Assembly (NCBI GenBank): GCA_963746265.1 | Contig: CAVVAM010000002.1 | Coordinates: 310,001 to 374,000 of the forward strand | Reading direction: 5' to 3' | Source: Ilumatobacter sp963746265 | GTDB taxonomy: Bacteria; Actinomycetota; Acidimicrobiia; Acidimicrobiales; Ilumatobacteraceae | DNA: 64,000 bases | Part shown: positions 7,732 through 15,500 of the stretch, in pieces | How positions within the stretch are numbered: position 1 is the stretch's first letter | How the letters are laid out: each line of letters opens with the position of its first letter | The notes under the pieces: model-generated | The model's database searches: none | What the model was told of the DNA's origin: nothing | Seen by the model: the letters and a program-made list of their open reading frames with translations, nothing else | Translations under genes and position numbers: made by a program

Positions 7732-10287
7732 TCAACCCTCGGGCGTCAGCCGATGCTCGACATTTGCGATCGATTCGGCCGACATCGATCCGTCGGCCAG
7801 GCCGGCTCGCAGTATCTTCCGCACCGCGTTCCGCACGGCTTCGCGTTCGGGCATCAACCAGTCGGTGTAGAGATCCGACTCGAGCAGGTTGCCCTGGAAG
7901 CACGCCAGCGCACGCTCGCGGGCATCGCGATCTGAGCCGATCTCGGCGACGGCGGCCCAGAAGTCGCGCAGATCTGTCTGAACGTTGGGTCCCAGGGCGA
8001 GCGTGTCACCCGAGCGTACGACCACCTGTTTGCCGAGTCGGTCCCGGAGCCGGTTGACGCAGTTGCGGAGCCGTGCTCGTCCCCGTGAGAACTCGGCGTC
8101 CGGCCAGAGATGGTCGACGACGAGGTCAATCGGAACGGTGCGGTCGAGGACGGCCAGGAACTTCAGCAACTCACCGGCGCGCCCGGCGGGCGGCGCGACT
8201 CGTACGCCGTCGAGATCGACCTGCATGCTGCCGAGCAGGTGCACACGGACGACAGAATGGGTCACGTCGACGCCTGCCGACATGAACAGGCGCTCAGCGA
8301 GGGTGCGGAGCCCGAAACGCTGCGCGTCGGCGAGCACGACGTCGATGTCGGCAGAACTCCAGTCGACCGGTTGCCCCCGCATCGCAACGATGCACTCGAG
8401 ATCGACCCGCCATGCGCGGGCGGCGGGGACCTCGATGCCGCGCCACCGCCCGGTCACCAGCGCCCTCACCGCCGATGCGTTTCCGACCCGGGACTCGACG
8501 GTGATCGCGGCGATCAACAGGTCGACCGGATCCAGCTCCGTGCGGTGCTCGGCGACCTCCAGCGCGTGTCGTGCCTCGGCCTCGCGACCGACGAGGGCGA
8601 AGCTGAGTGCCGACTCGGCTTGGAAGAGTGCGCCTGTCTCGTGCCCGTGCAGTTCTCCGAGCCGGACGCTGGCCTCGGCATGCGCCTGAGCGACTCGCTC
8701 CGCGTTGCCGGTGATCGCGGCGTGCAGCATCAGCGACCAACTCCGATAGGCGTCCAGCCACGGTGGCGCGTTCGTCCATTGTGCGAGCCTGGTCTCCTCG
8801 TCGAACCTGGTGACGAACGTCTCGGCATCGCCCGCCAGTGCGAGCAGATGGACCAGCAGTCGAAGCGAACGCAGCAGCGGCCCTGGTTGGTTGCGTACCA
8901 GCGAACAGGCTCGTTCCATCGACCGGATCGCGACGCGGTAGTCCCCCAGATAGACGAGACATGTCGATGACAGGGTTCGCAGTGTCATCGCGCACCGTCC
9001 GCGGTCCCCGATCAACTCCCACTCGTTCGCCACGACCTCGAGCTGACCGACCGCCGAGTAGACGTTCCCAAGACGTCCCGAGTTGGCGTCGATCAACGCC
9101 GCGATCTCGCGCAACCGGATCTGGGCGACGCGGCTGAGGTGCTCGCTCCCTTCGTCACGGAGCTGAGCGAGCCGACTCGTGCTCTCGTCGGGGGACAGCG
9201 ATCCGACGTCGGCCACCAACAGCTCGGCGTCGGCCTCGACGGCCACCGACCTGACCATCTGGTCGTCGGCCAAGGAGCGAGCGGCCTGCAGGTACCGGCG
9301 TTGCTCGGCGAACTCCGATCGGTGGAGGTGGGCACGCGCCAGCATGAGTGCCAGGCGACCGTCGTCCTTCGCTTCGTCGAGCAACAGCCGCAACAGGGGG
9401 ATCAGCCTGGCTTGGTCGCTGTCGTCGACGATGTGTTGCGGCTGCTCACGCAGGATGGCTGCCCCGACATCGGCGCGTCCGACCCTGGCGAGCATCGACG
9501 CAGCCTCGATCGGTCCGGCGGCTGCGAGCAGGTCGCCACTGATCTGTCCGGCGGCTTCGTAGGCGAGCGTCGACGATCCGCCGGAGAGGATCGTGCGGAT
9601 CGGCTCCAGCAGACGCATCCAACCGCCATCCTCGTCGACCACGGGCAGTCCGGCGCGGCGTGCACTGGCGATCGACGTGCCGGGCTGCAAGGACTCGGCC
9701 ATCGCAGCGGTGAATCGATCGAACCGAGCGAGTTGGGCATACGACTCCCGGACCGACTCACCCAGATGGCCCAGGCAGCGATCAACCAGGCCGTCGACGT
9801 GGGCGCCGGTCCTGATGACGCGCTCGATGGTCACGGCCGGATCATCGGCCGCGCCGGTGCCGCTGCGCTCGAGGAAGGCCAGATACTCGGGCCAGCCCTC
9901 CGAGCTCTGCACGAGTCGCTGTGCGTCGGTTGGTGCGCTCGCGGGAAGATCCGCCTCGGCGACACCCAGCTCGTCGGGGCCGATCATGATGCCGGCGGCC
10001 GGCCACGGCAACGGGCACCTGGAGGCCGTGACTTGGAGCTCATCGCCCCTGCCAAACCGAACCTTCAGCGTCCACAGAACGCCGAGCGACCGCTGGTCGT
10101 CGCCGAGATGCACGTCGACGCCGTGGTGCTCATCGAGGAGATGGGCTTGCAGCTCGGCCAGCAAGTACCCAGGAGGAGCGTGGAGCAGAACGGGCGTCGA
10201 CTGCTGTTGGAGCCGCGAGCAGACACGAAGGTTGCGCTGAACGAGGGCGTGGCCAACCCATCGGCCGTGCACCCCGATCGCTGACAC
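7732..10287 (-). CDS. Large STAND/TPR-type regulator with C-terminal SARP/BTAD DNA-binding region
   Basis: About 851 residues from the GTG at 10287; the longer open frame upstream is arginine-rich out-of-frame sequence. The C-terminal 170 residues (VRVHLLGSMQVDLDG onward) are an OmpR-like winged helix followed by a bacterial transcriptional activation domain, as in SARP proteins, but placed at the C-terminus as in LuxR/MalT-like architectures. The middle is helical and TPR-like. The N-terminal P-loop position reads LLHAPPGYLLAEL where MalT-type proteins have APAGYGKTTL, so the Lys and Thr needed for ATP binding are gone. It lies just upstream of, and in line with, the two-peptide/ABC/protease genes and is their likely activator. 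Confidence 0.75.
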   Translation of the reverse strand: MSAIGVHGRWVGHALVQRNLRVCSRLQQQSTPVLLHAPPGYLLAELQAHLLDEHHGVDVHLGDDQRSLGVLWTLKVRFGRGDELQVTASRCPLPWPAAGIMIGPDELGVAEADLPASAPTDAQRLVQSSEGWPEYLAFLERSGTGAADDPAVTIERVIRTGAHVDGLVDRCLGHLGESVRESYAQLARFDRFTAAMAESLQPGTSIASARRAGLPVVDEDGGWMRLLEPIRTILSGGSSTLAYEAAGQISGDLLAAAGPIEAASMLARVGRADVGAAILREQPQHIVDDSDQARLIPLLRLLLDEAKDDGRLALMLARAHLHRSEFAEQRRYLQAARSLADDQMVRSVAVEADAELLVADVGSLSPDESTSRLAQLRDEGSEHLSRVAQIRLREIAALIDANSGRLGNVYSAVGQLEVVANEWELIGDRGRCAMTLRTLSSTCLVYLGDYRVAIRSMERACSLVRNQPGPLLRSLRLLVHLLALAGDAETFVTRFDEETRLAQWTNAPPWLDAYRSWSLMLHAAITGNAERVAQAHAEASVRLGELHGHETGALFQAESALSFALVGREAEARHALEVAEHRTELDPVDLLIAAITVESRVGNASAVRALVTGRWRGIEVPAARAWRVDLECIVAMRGQPVDWSSADIDVVLADAQRFGLRTLAERLFMSAGVDVTHSVVRVHLLGSMQVDLDGVRVAPPAGRAGELLKFLAVLDRTVPIDLVVDHLWPDAEFSRGRARLRNCVNRLRDRLGKQVVVRSGDTLALGPNVQTDLRDFWAAVAEIGSDRDARERALACFQGNLLESDLYTDWLMPEREAVRNAVRKILRAGLADGSMSAESIANVEHRLTPEG

Positions 10288-10661
10288 GAGCCGAATGGTA
10301 GCGCGACCCGAATTCCGAGTTCCAAAGGGCCCACGTCCGTCGCGAAGGCCCCGTGCCGAGAGGCCCGAGGGCCGATGTCCAGGTGCTGATTGGGGACGCC
10401 GCTGCCATGTCGCCGCGGTGGGCCCTGTCCACCAACGAGGAGTTCGTCGAGGCGGGTGATGCAGCCGAGTGTCGCGTCGTGTTTCCCGGCCCGCGGCCAT
10501 CCGACGACGCCGCGGTCAGGACGACACGCAGGTGATGGAAGGTTCTCGCGCGGGGTACGGATCGGTCGGGACGTCTGAAGAGCTCGTCGACGGTCGCGCG
10601 ACCATGGCGCGCCGGAATGCCGGCGGCGATGTCATCGTCGAGTGACGAACCGAGTTCGGGC
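10288..10661. other. Gene-less stretch upstream of the SARP-like regulator
   Basis: 374 nt with no frame showing convincing coding bias, ribosome site or family motif. It presumably contains the promoter of the regulator; no clear -35/-10 pair could be fixed by eye. Confidence 0.4.
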
Positions 10662-10811
10662 TCACCGGCGAATCGTGGCGTCGATCTCGACGAGCTGACC
10701 CGGATGTCCGAGCCCGGCCACACCGAGCAGCGTCGCAGGAGGTACCTCACCGCCGAATCGTGTGCGTACGCCGTTCGGGGCTTCGGCAGGATCGTCGCCG
10801 CCGGCAGCATC
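10662..10811 (-). pseudogene. RidA/YjgF-family C-terminal remnant
   Basis: The frame ending with TGA at 10662 encodes RFGGEVPPATLLGVAGLGHP followed by GQLVEIDATIRR. That is the C-terminal part of RidA (enamine/imine deaminase) proteins, including the P-A-T-L and L-V-E-I-D elements. The N-terminal half and any start codon are missing: upstream in this frame is unrelated sequence and then a long palindrome. Only about 49 codons remain, so it is a decayed or truncated copy. Confidence 0.55.
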
Positions 10812-10849
10812 GTGTGAGACCTGGTCGGCGATGAACGACTCATCGCCGA

Positions 10850-10879
10850 CGACTCCCGGGTACCGGTACCCGGGAGTCG
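10850..10879. terminator. 30-bp perfect palindrome downstream of the alkylsulfatase gene
   Basis: CGACTCCCGGGTACC (10850-10864) is followed by its exact reverse complement to 10879. It lies 38 nt past the stop of the minus-strand alkylsulfatase gene, so it can form a strong hairpin at that transcript's 3' end. No T-run is present. It is probably a factor-independent-like terminator or an RNA-stabilising hairpin; a dimeric protein site is possible. Confidence 0.5.
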
Positions 10880-10916
10880 GGCGAGGTCCACTTCGCGTGC
10901 TGCGTCGTTCGGGGCA

Positions 10917-12812
10917 TCAAGGCTCGACCACCGGGAACATCGACCAGAACTCGTCGAGGTGCTCGAACAGCACCGTGAACGCCGCGGCATCGCCGTCGAC
11001 GACGGCACGATTCGCCTCCATCGCCTCGGGCGCCGTCAGCTCGGCCGAACTGATCTCGATGAGGACCGACCGGTCGAGCGACACGGTCGCATCAGCCCCT
11101 GCGGCGTGCCCTTCCGCCGTGTGCATCGTCCGGTTCGACAGGATCACCCGCCAGTCCTGGTCGACGTCGGTGAAGCGGAGGTTGACCGTGACGTCGACCC
11201 CTCCGACCTCCTCGGCCCTGAGCCGCACCGCTGTGGCATCCATCAACTGATCGACGGTCATCGCGTCGAGGTAGCCGCGACGCATCGCCGGGTTCCGACT
11301 CGGATGGCCGTTGCGAAGCTCTTGGGCACCGGTGAGGAACGCATTACGGAAGGTCGCCGACTCGCTCTGATAGCCGAGCTGCTCGAACGCGTCGGCTTGG
11401 AGGTCCCGGGCCTTCGTGTTCGTCGGGTCGGCGAACACGACGTGGCCGACGACTTCGGCCACCCAGCGGTAGTCCCCTTCTTCGAACGACGTGCGGGCTG
11501 CCGCGACGAGACGGTCGGCGCCTCCGGCGAGCTCGACGTAGCGTCGACCGACCTCGGTGGGCGGCAGCTTCCACAGATTGGCCGGGTTGCCGTCGTACCA
11601 GCTGAGGTAGCGCTGGTAGACGGCCTTGACGTTGTGTGCGAGATGGCCGTAGTAGCCCGTCGTGTGGGCCTCGGTGCGGTATTCGTCGGGCAGGGCGATC
11701 ATCTCGGCGATCTCGAGCGGCGTGTGCCCGTGGTTGGCCTGCCGCATCGTCTGGTCGTGGATGTACCGGTACATGTCGCGCTGCTTGCGCAGGAACGCGG
11801 CAACGTCGTCGCGACCCCAGCGCGGCCAGTGATGGGAGGCGAACATCACGGCGGCCTCGTCGGCGAACAGGTCGATCGCCTCGTTGATGTACTTCGACCA
11901 GGCCAGCGAGTTCCGTACCTGCGCGCCGCGGATCGGGATCAGGTTGTGCATGTTGTGCGAGCAGTTCTCGGCCATGCACAGCCAGCCGCCGTCGGCGCCG
12001 CGGTCGGGGAAGAAGAAGTTCATCTCCGCGGGCGCCTCGGTCTCCGGCGTCATCTGGAACACGATCCGCACGCCGTCGACGACGAGCTCCTCGCCCGTGT
12101 GGGTGATGTCCTCGGTCGGGGCCAGCAGACCCGGCGGCGACAGCGGGATCGCCTTGCCGAGCCCGCAGTCGACGTGCTGCTTCGGGCCGGCGGGCAGGAG
12201 CGGCCCGAACTGGTACAGCGCCCGACGCGCCATCGCAAACCCGGCGATCACGTTCTCGGAGATCGCTTCCCGGAGGAAGTGCTCGGGAGCGATGATCCGG
12301 CATCGTCCGGCGTCGACGTCGTTCTCGCTGGTCACCCCGAGCACACCGCCGAAGTGGTCGGTGTGGGAGTGCGTGTAGATCACCGCCACGACCGGTCGCT
12401 CTCCGAGCGTGTCGTTGGCCAGCTGCAGGCAGTCGCGTGCACATCCCTCGACTGTGAGTGGGTCGATGACGATCCATCCGGTGTCGCCCTCGATGAAGGT
12501 GATGTTGGAGATGTCGTAGCCGCGGGCCTGCCAGACCTTCGGTGCCACCTCGAAGAGGCCGTGGATGTTGTTGAGCTGGGCCTGCCGCCACAGGCTCGGG
12601 TTGACCGTGTCGGGGTTGGGCGCTCCCTGCTCGATGAAGTCGTACTTGCCGACGTCCCAAGCGATGCCCCAGGCCCCCTGGATCACGCCGGTCGGGTGCT
12701 GCGCGATCAACCCCCGGGAGGCCCGCTCGAAGTCGTCGGGATCCATCCCGAGGTCGCGTGGAGCGTTGACCGCCCTGGTGTGATCGGTGGCCTCTTTCGG
12801 AAACGTCGCCAT
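10917..12812 (-). CDS. Metallo-beta-lactamase-fold alkyl sulfatase (SdsA1/BDS1 type)
   Basis: 631 residues from MATFPKEATDHT, close to the usual family length. The zinc motif HSHTDHFGG lies in the N-terminal MBL domain; further features are WLCMAENCSHNMHNL, a central helical dimerisation region (ASHHWPRWG, RDMYRYIHDQT) and a C-terminal SCP2-like domain (VDVTVNLRFTDVD to the end). The family hydrolyses alkyl sulfate esters such as dodecyl sulfate. No signal peptide is evident with this start, so it would act in the cytoplasm unless the upstream extension is used. The ribosome site is weak. It is divergent from an esterase-like gene. Confidence 0.9.
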   Translation of the reverse strand: MATFPKEATDHTRAVNAPRDLGMDPDDFERASRGLIAQHPTGVIQGAWGIAWDVGKYDFIEQGAPNPDTVNPSLWRQAQLNNIHGLFEVAPKVWQARGYDISNITFIEGDTGWIVIDPLTVEGCARDCLQLANDTLGERPVVAVIYTHSHTDHFGGVLGVTSENDVDAGRCRIIAPEHFLREAISENVIAGFAMARRALYQFGPLLPAGPKQHVDCGLGKAIPLSPPGLLAPTEDITHTGEELVVDGVRIVFQMTPETEAPAEMNFFFPDRGADGGWLCMAENCSHNMHNLIPIRGAQVRNSLAWSKYINEAIDLFADEAAVMFASHHWPRWGRDDVAAFLRKQRDMYRYIHDQTMRQANHGHTPLEIAEMIALPDEYRTEAHTTGYYGHLAHNVKAVYQRYLSWYDGNPANLWKLPPTEVGRRYVELAGGADRLVAAARTSFEEGDYRWVAEVVGHVVFADPTNTKARDLQADAFEQLGYQSESATFRNAFLTGAQELRNGHPSRNPAMRRGYLDAMTVDQLMDATAVRLRAEEVGGVDVTVNLRFTDVDQDWRVILSNRTMHTAEGHAAGADATVSLDRSVLIEISSAELTAPEAMEANRAVVDGDAAAFTVLFEHLDEFWSMFPVVEP

Positions 12813-12946
12813 GCCACAGTGTGGCGTCCGGCGTCGGGCGCGACCCATCCGGACCACGACCCGAGCTCTGAGCCACCACACGACGCGTGCGTGTTCGCAG
12901 ATCACTCCCGTGGCAGCTCTCGGTGACGGCGTGCCAGGGTGGAGCG

Positions 12947-13792
12947 ATGCCCACCGGTAACGAGCCCGAGATGACTCCCCCTGCTCCGACCACTCCGGCG
13001 ACATCGGCGGCCATTCGCGTCCCGTACGGCGATGCCGCGCAGCAGTTCGGCGACCTCACGACACCCGGCGGGCAACGCCTGCCGGTCGTCGTCCTGATCC
13101 ACGGCGGGTTCTGGCGCAACAAGTACGAGCTCGCGTTGATGGAACCTCTCGCGGCCGACCTGGTCACTCGTGGCTACGCCGTCTGGAACCTCGAGTACCG
13201 CCGGCTCGGCGACGACGGTGGAGGCTGGCCCGGAACGCTCACGGATGTCGCCGACGGCATCGATCTCCTGTCGACGTTCGCCGGGGAATTCGGCCTCGAT
13301 CTGGCTCGCGTCGCCGTGGTCGGCCACTCGGCCGGTGGACATCTGGCCCTGTGGGCGGCAGGTCGCGCCGCACTCCCGACGGATGCGCCAGGGGCGTCAC
13401 CGGCGGTCATTCCCGTCATCGCGATCGGCCAGGGCGCCGTCGTCGATCTGGTCGGTGCCGCCGCCGAACCGCTCGGAGATGGCGCCGTGACGGAGTTACT
13501 CGGTGGGTCGCCGTCAGATGTGCCCGACCGCTACGAGATGGCACGCCCGCGGCTCGGCGAGGGTCCGATGACGACGTCGGTGGTCGGCTCGAACGACGAC
13601 GTCGTCCCTCCATCGTTCTCGGTCGACCCCGACCGGCCGGGCACGATCGACCTGATCGAGATCGACGGCGCCGACCATTTCGACCTGATCGACCCGGCCC
13701 ACCGGGCGTGGGCCGCCGTCGTCGACCGACTCGACAGAACACTCGCACGCCAGCCGGTTGAGCCGACCGGCGACGCCGACGTGCGCCGGTGA
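12947..13792 (+). CDS. Alpha/beta hydrolase (esterase / kynurenine formamidase-like)
   Basis: 281 residues starting at MPTGNEPEMTPP with GGTGGAG just before. The oxyanion-hole motif is HGGFW, the nucleophile elbow GHSAGGH, and the likely acid and base are in NDDVVPP and GADHFDL. This is the HGGxW arrangement of the hormone-sensitive-lipase and kynurenine formamidase groups. It is transcribed divergently from the alkylsulfatase gene. Substrate is unknown; no tryptophan-catabolism genes adjoin it. Confidence 0.8.
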   Translation: MPTGNEPEMTPPAPTTPATSAAIRVPYGDAAQQFGDLTTPGGQRLPVVVLIHGGFWRNKYELALMEPLAADLVTRGYAVWNLEYRRLGDDGGGWPGTLTDVADGIDLLSTFAGEFGLDLARVAVVGHSAGGHLALWAAGRAALPTDAPGASPAVIPVIAIGQGAVVDLVGAAAEPLGDGAVTELLGGSPSDVPDRYEMARPRLGEGPMTTSVVGSNDDVVPPSFSVDPDRPGTIDLIEIDGADHFDLIDPAHRAWAAVVDRLDRTLARQPVEPTGDADVRR

Positions 13793-14202
13793 CGGCAGGC
13801 CCGAACGTGGCCGGGCGGCGTGATGAGCGGGTCGGTTCGGGTGCTGCCGCGAGCGCCCGCCGTCGAGGTCAGACCTCCACGGCGCGGTTCGGCGCCACCG
13901 TCGACGGACGATCGACCGAGGTGGATGAAGTCGCCCGGGCGGGTCCCGGCGTCCCGGTGGCAGAACCGGCCCCATCGACCGGCGTGGGTACCTCTCGTGG
14001 GCCGTCCCGGCCAGGCGATCGAGGCCGACACGCTCGACGCAGAGCGACGGCCGGGATGCCGAACTCGGGGCCGTCGATCATGTCGCACCGATGACGGTCG
14101 GGACCCCCGGGGAGTCTGCGGTTCCCGGCATCGGCTCCAGTGGCCGCTCCGAAAAGTACGATGGCCGGCGTGGGGGACGCGGGTTCAGGCAAGGAGGCGC
14201 CG
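13793..14202. other. Gene-less stretch between the hydrolase and a membrane protein
   Basis: About 410 nt in which all open frames on both strands look like shadows, with Arg/Pro-rich low-complexity translations and no ribosome site. It may hold decayed coding sequence; nothing specific was recognised. Confidence 0.35.
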
Positions 14203-14736
14203 GTGACGCCGGTCGTGCATTCGTCGGGATGGACGTTCAACTGGTGGGGCCTCGTCGCGGTGCTCCTGATCGTTGCGATCACGTTCGTTGCGTGGCGTTC
14301 GCTCGGGGGTTCGTCCCTCAGCTCGGACGACGGCGATCCGTCGAACCGAATCGGTGCGAGCGCGGTATCGGTGCCGACGGACTCGGTCGAGGCGACGGCA
14401 CCCAACACGGCGCCGACCACGACACGCCCGACGCCGACGACCGTGCTCTCGTCGACCACCACGGCCACGCCCGACCGACAGGTGCGTATCCGGGGCGAGA
14501 TGAAGCCGTGCCGCTTCGGTGCCAACTGTCTCGTTGCCGGCTTCACGATCGAGGGGTTCGACGTCCATCCCGGCCGGTTCGTCTGCATCTACCCGAACTC
14601 GCGGAGCGATTTCAGCTTCAACAACGACGGCGTCGACGACGCCTGCATCACGGCCGACCAAGGTGACACGATCACGATCGAGGTCGACGGGGTCCGCTCG
14701 CTGACGATCTCGGAGCAGAACCTCGACGGGGAGTAG
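14203..14736 (+). CDS. Membrane-anchored extracytoplasmic protein with Thr-rich linker
   Basis: From the GTG at 14203, which has AAGGAG six bases upstream, the product is 177 residues; an in-frame ATG at 14161 is a weaker alternative. One membrane segment (WGLVAVLLIVAITFVAW) near the N-terminus is followed by a Thr/Pro/Ser-rich linker. A compact C-terminal domain has two Cys pairs (CRFGANC, then VCIYPNS and DDACITAD). A single-pass protein with an exposed Cys-stabilised domain is seen directly. The family is not recognised. Confidence 0.65.
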   Translation: MTPVVHSSGWTFNWWGLVAVLLIVAITFVAWRSLGGSSLSSDDGDPSNRIGASAVSVPTDSVEATAPNTAPTTTRPTPTTVLSSTTTATPDRQVRIRGEMKPCRFGANCLVAGFTIEGFDVHPGRFVCIYPNSRSDFSFNNDGVDDACITADQGDTITIEVDGVRSLTISEQNLDGE

Positions 14737-14924
14737 TCGACGACCGGCGAACGAGCCGAGATCTCGTCACGATCCTCTCCCCGGCGGAGCGTTCCCCGGA
14801 GCGCTGCAGCCTCCAGCGCAGGATCTGATCGGCAGAGCGCTGACCCGCCGTTCGGCCGCGCCGGGGTGCTCGGCAGTCGCGGAGTCGCGATCGCGTCGGC
14901 GCCGCCCGCGAGGCGGGAGAGTCG

Positions 14925-15080
14925 GTGACGACACCAATCAGCGATCCACGGCTCGTACTCGGAGGCGTCCGGGCCGTCATCGGGGCGCTCGTCACCCCGG
15001 TCGGCTGGATCCGGCCGGACGGCACTGTCGAGAAGAGAATACGACGGGCCGAACCGAACAGGGAGAGCCAGTGCGACTGA
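14925..15080 (+). CDS. Possible small membrane-associated protein, 51 residues
   Basis: A GTG start with GGCGGGAGAG just upstream opens a short frame reading RLVLGGVRAVIGALVTPVGW then a charged tail. It has one amphipathic or hydrophobic segment. It may be a truncated member of a small integral-membrane family, or not expressed at all. The rest of the 14737-15135 gap shows nothing convincing. Confidence 0.25.
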   Translation: MTTPISDPRLVLGGVRAVIGALVTPVGWIRPDGTVEKRIRRAEPNRESQCD

Positions 15081-15135
15081 TCGCGACGGGGTCGCACCGG
15101 CCGATCGCCCCAGACGCGCTCGCTCGGTGGGAGCA

Positions 15136-15426
15136 TCAGTCCTGCGTCACCTCGACACCGTGCCAGAACGCGATGCGATCGGCCACCAGCTTCTTGGCGA
15201 GCGGCCACGGCTTCGCGTACGTGAACGCTGCGTTCTGGGCGATGTCGTCGTCGCCCTGCACGTGCCAGTACGTCGCCTTGCCCTTCCAGAAGCAGCGGCT
15301 GGTCGTGAGGCTGTCGAGCAGCCGATCGTGATCGACGCTGTCGACCGGGAAATACGTCATGCCCTCCACCACCTTCACGTCGTCGCTCTCGGCGATGACC
15401 GCACCATCGAACCTCGCTCGCACCAT
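15136..15426 (-). CDS. DUF427 family protein
   Basis: A 96-residue protein starting at MVRARFDGAVIAESD. It contains the family's typical ExxGMTYFPxxS segment and the CFWKGKATYWHV motif, near AKPWPLAKKL. Members are small beta-rich proteins of unknown biochemical role found throughout actinobacteria. A TTG start 27 nt upstream is also possible. It is divergent from the monooxygenase gene, with a palindromic operator between them. Confidence 0.85.
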   Translation of the reverse strand: MVRARFDGAVIAESDDVKVVEGMTYFPVDSVDHDRLLDSLTTSRCFWKGKATYWHVQGDDDIAQNAAFTYAKPWPLAKKLVADRIAFWHGVEVTQD

Positions 15427-15471
15427 GCGCTCGGAACCCGGCCCGCTCCCCAAGACTTCCGGCTCCCGTAC

Positions 15472-15487
15472 TTGACCCGCTGGTCAA
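15472..15487. promoter_or_regulatory. Palindromic operator TTGACC-N4-GGTCAA
   Basis: A perfect 6-4-6 inverted repeat, typical of TetR-family sites, ends 13 nt before the ATG at 15501 of the monooxygenase gene and lies in the divergent region shared with the DUF427 gene. Occupancy would block the monooxygenase start region. No TetR gene lies nearby, so the regulator would act in trans. Confidence 0.55.
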
Positions 15488-15500
15488 TATGGTTCACGGC

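Noticed and set aside
10959..12926. 655-codon plus-strand open frame antisense to the alkylsulfatase gene
   Set aside because: No ribosome site or motifs; the minus-strand product is a textbook alkylsulfatase.
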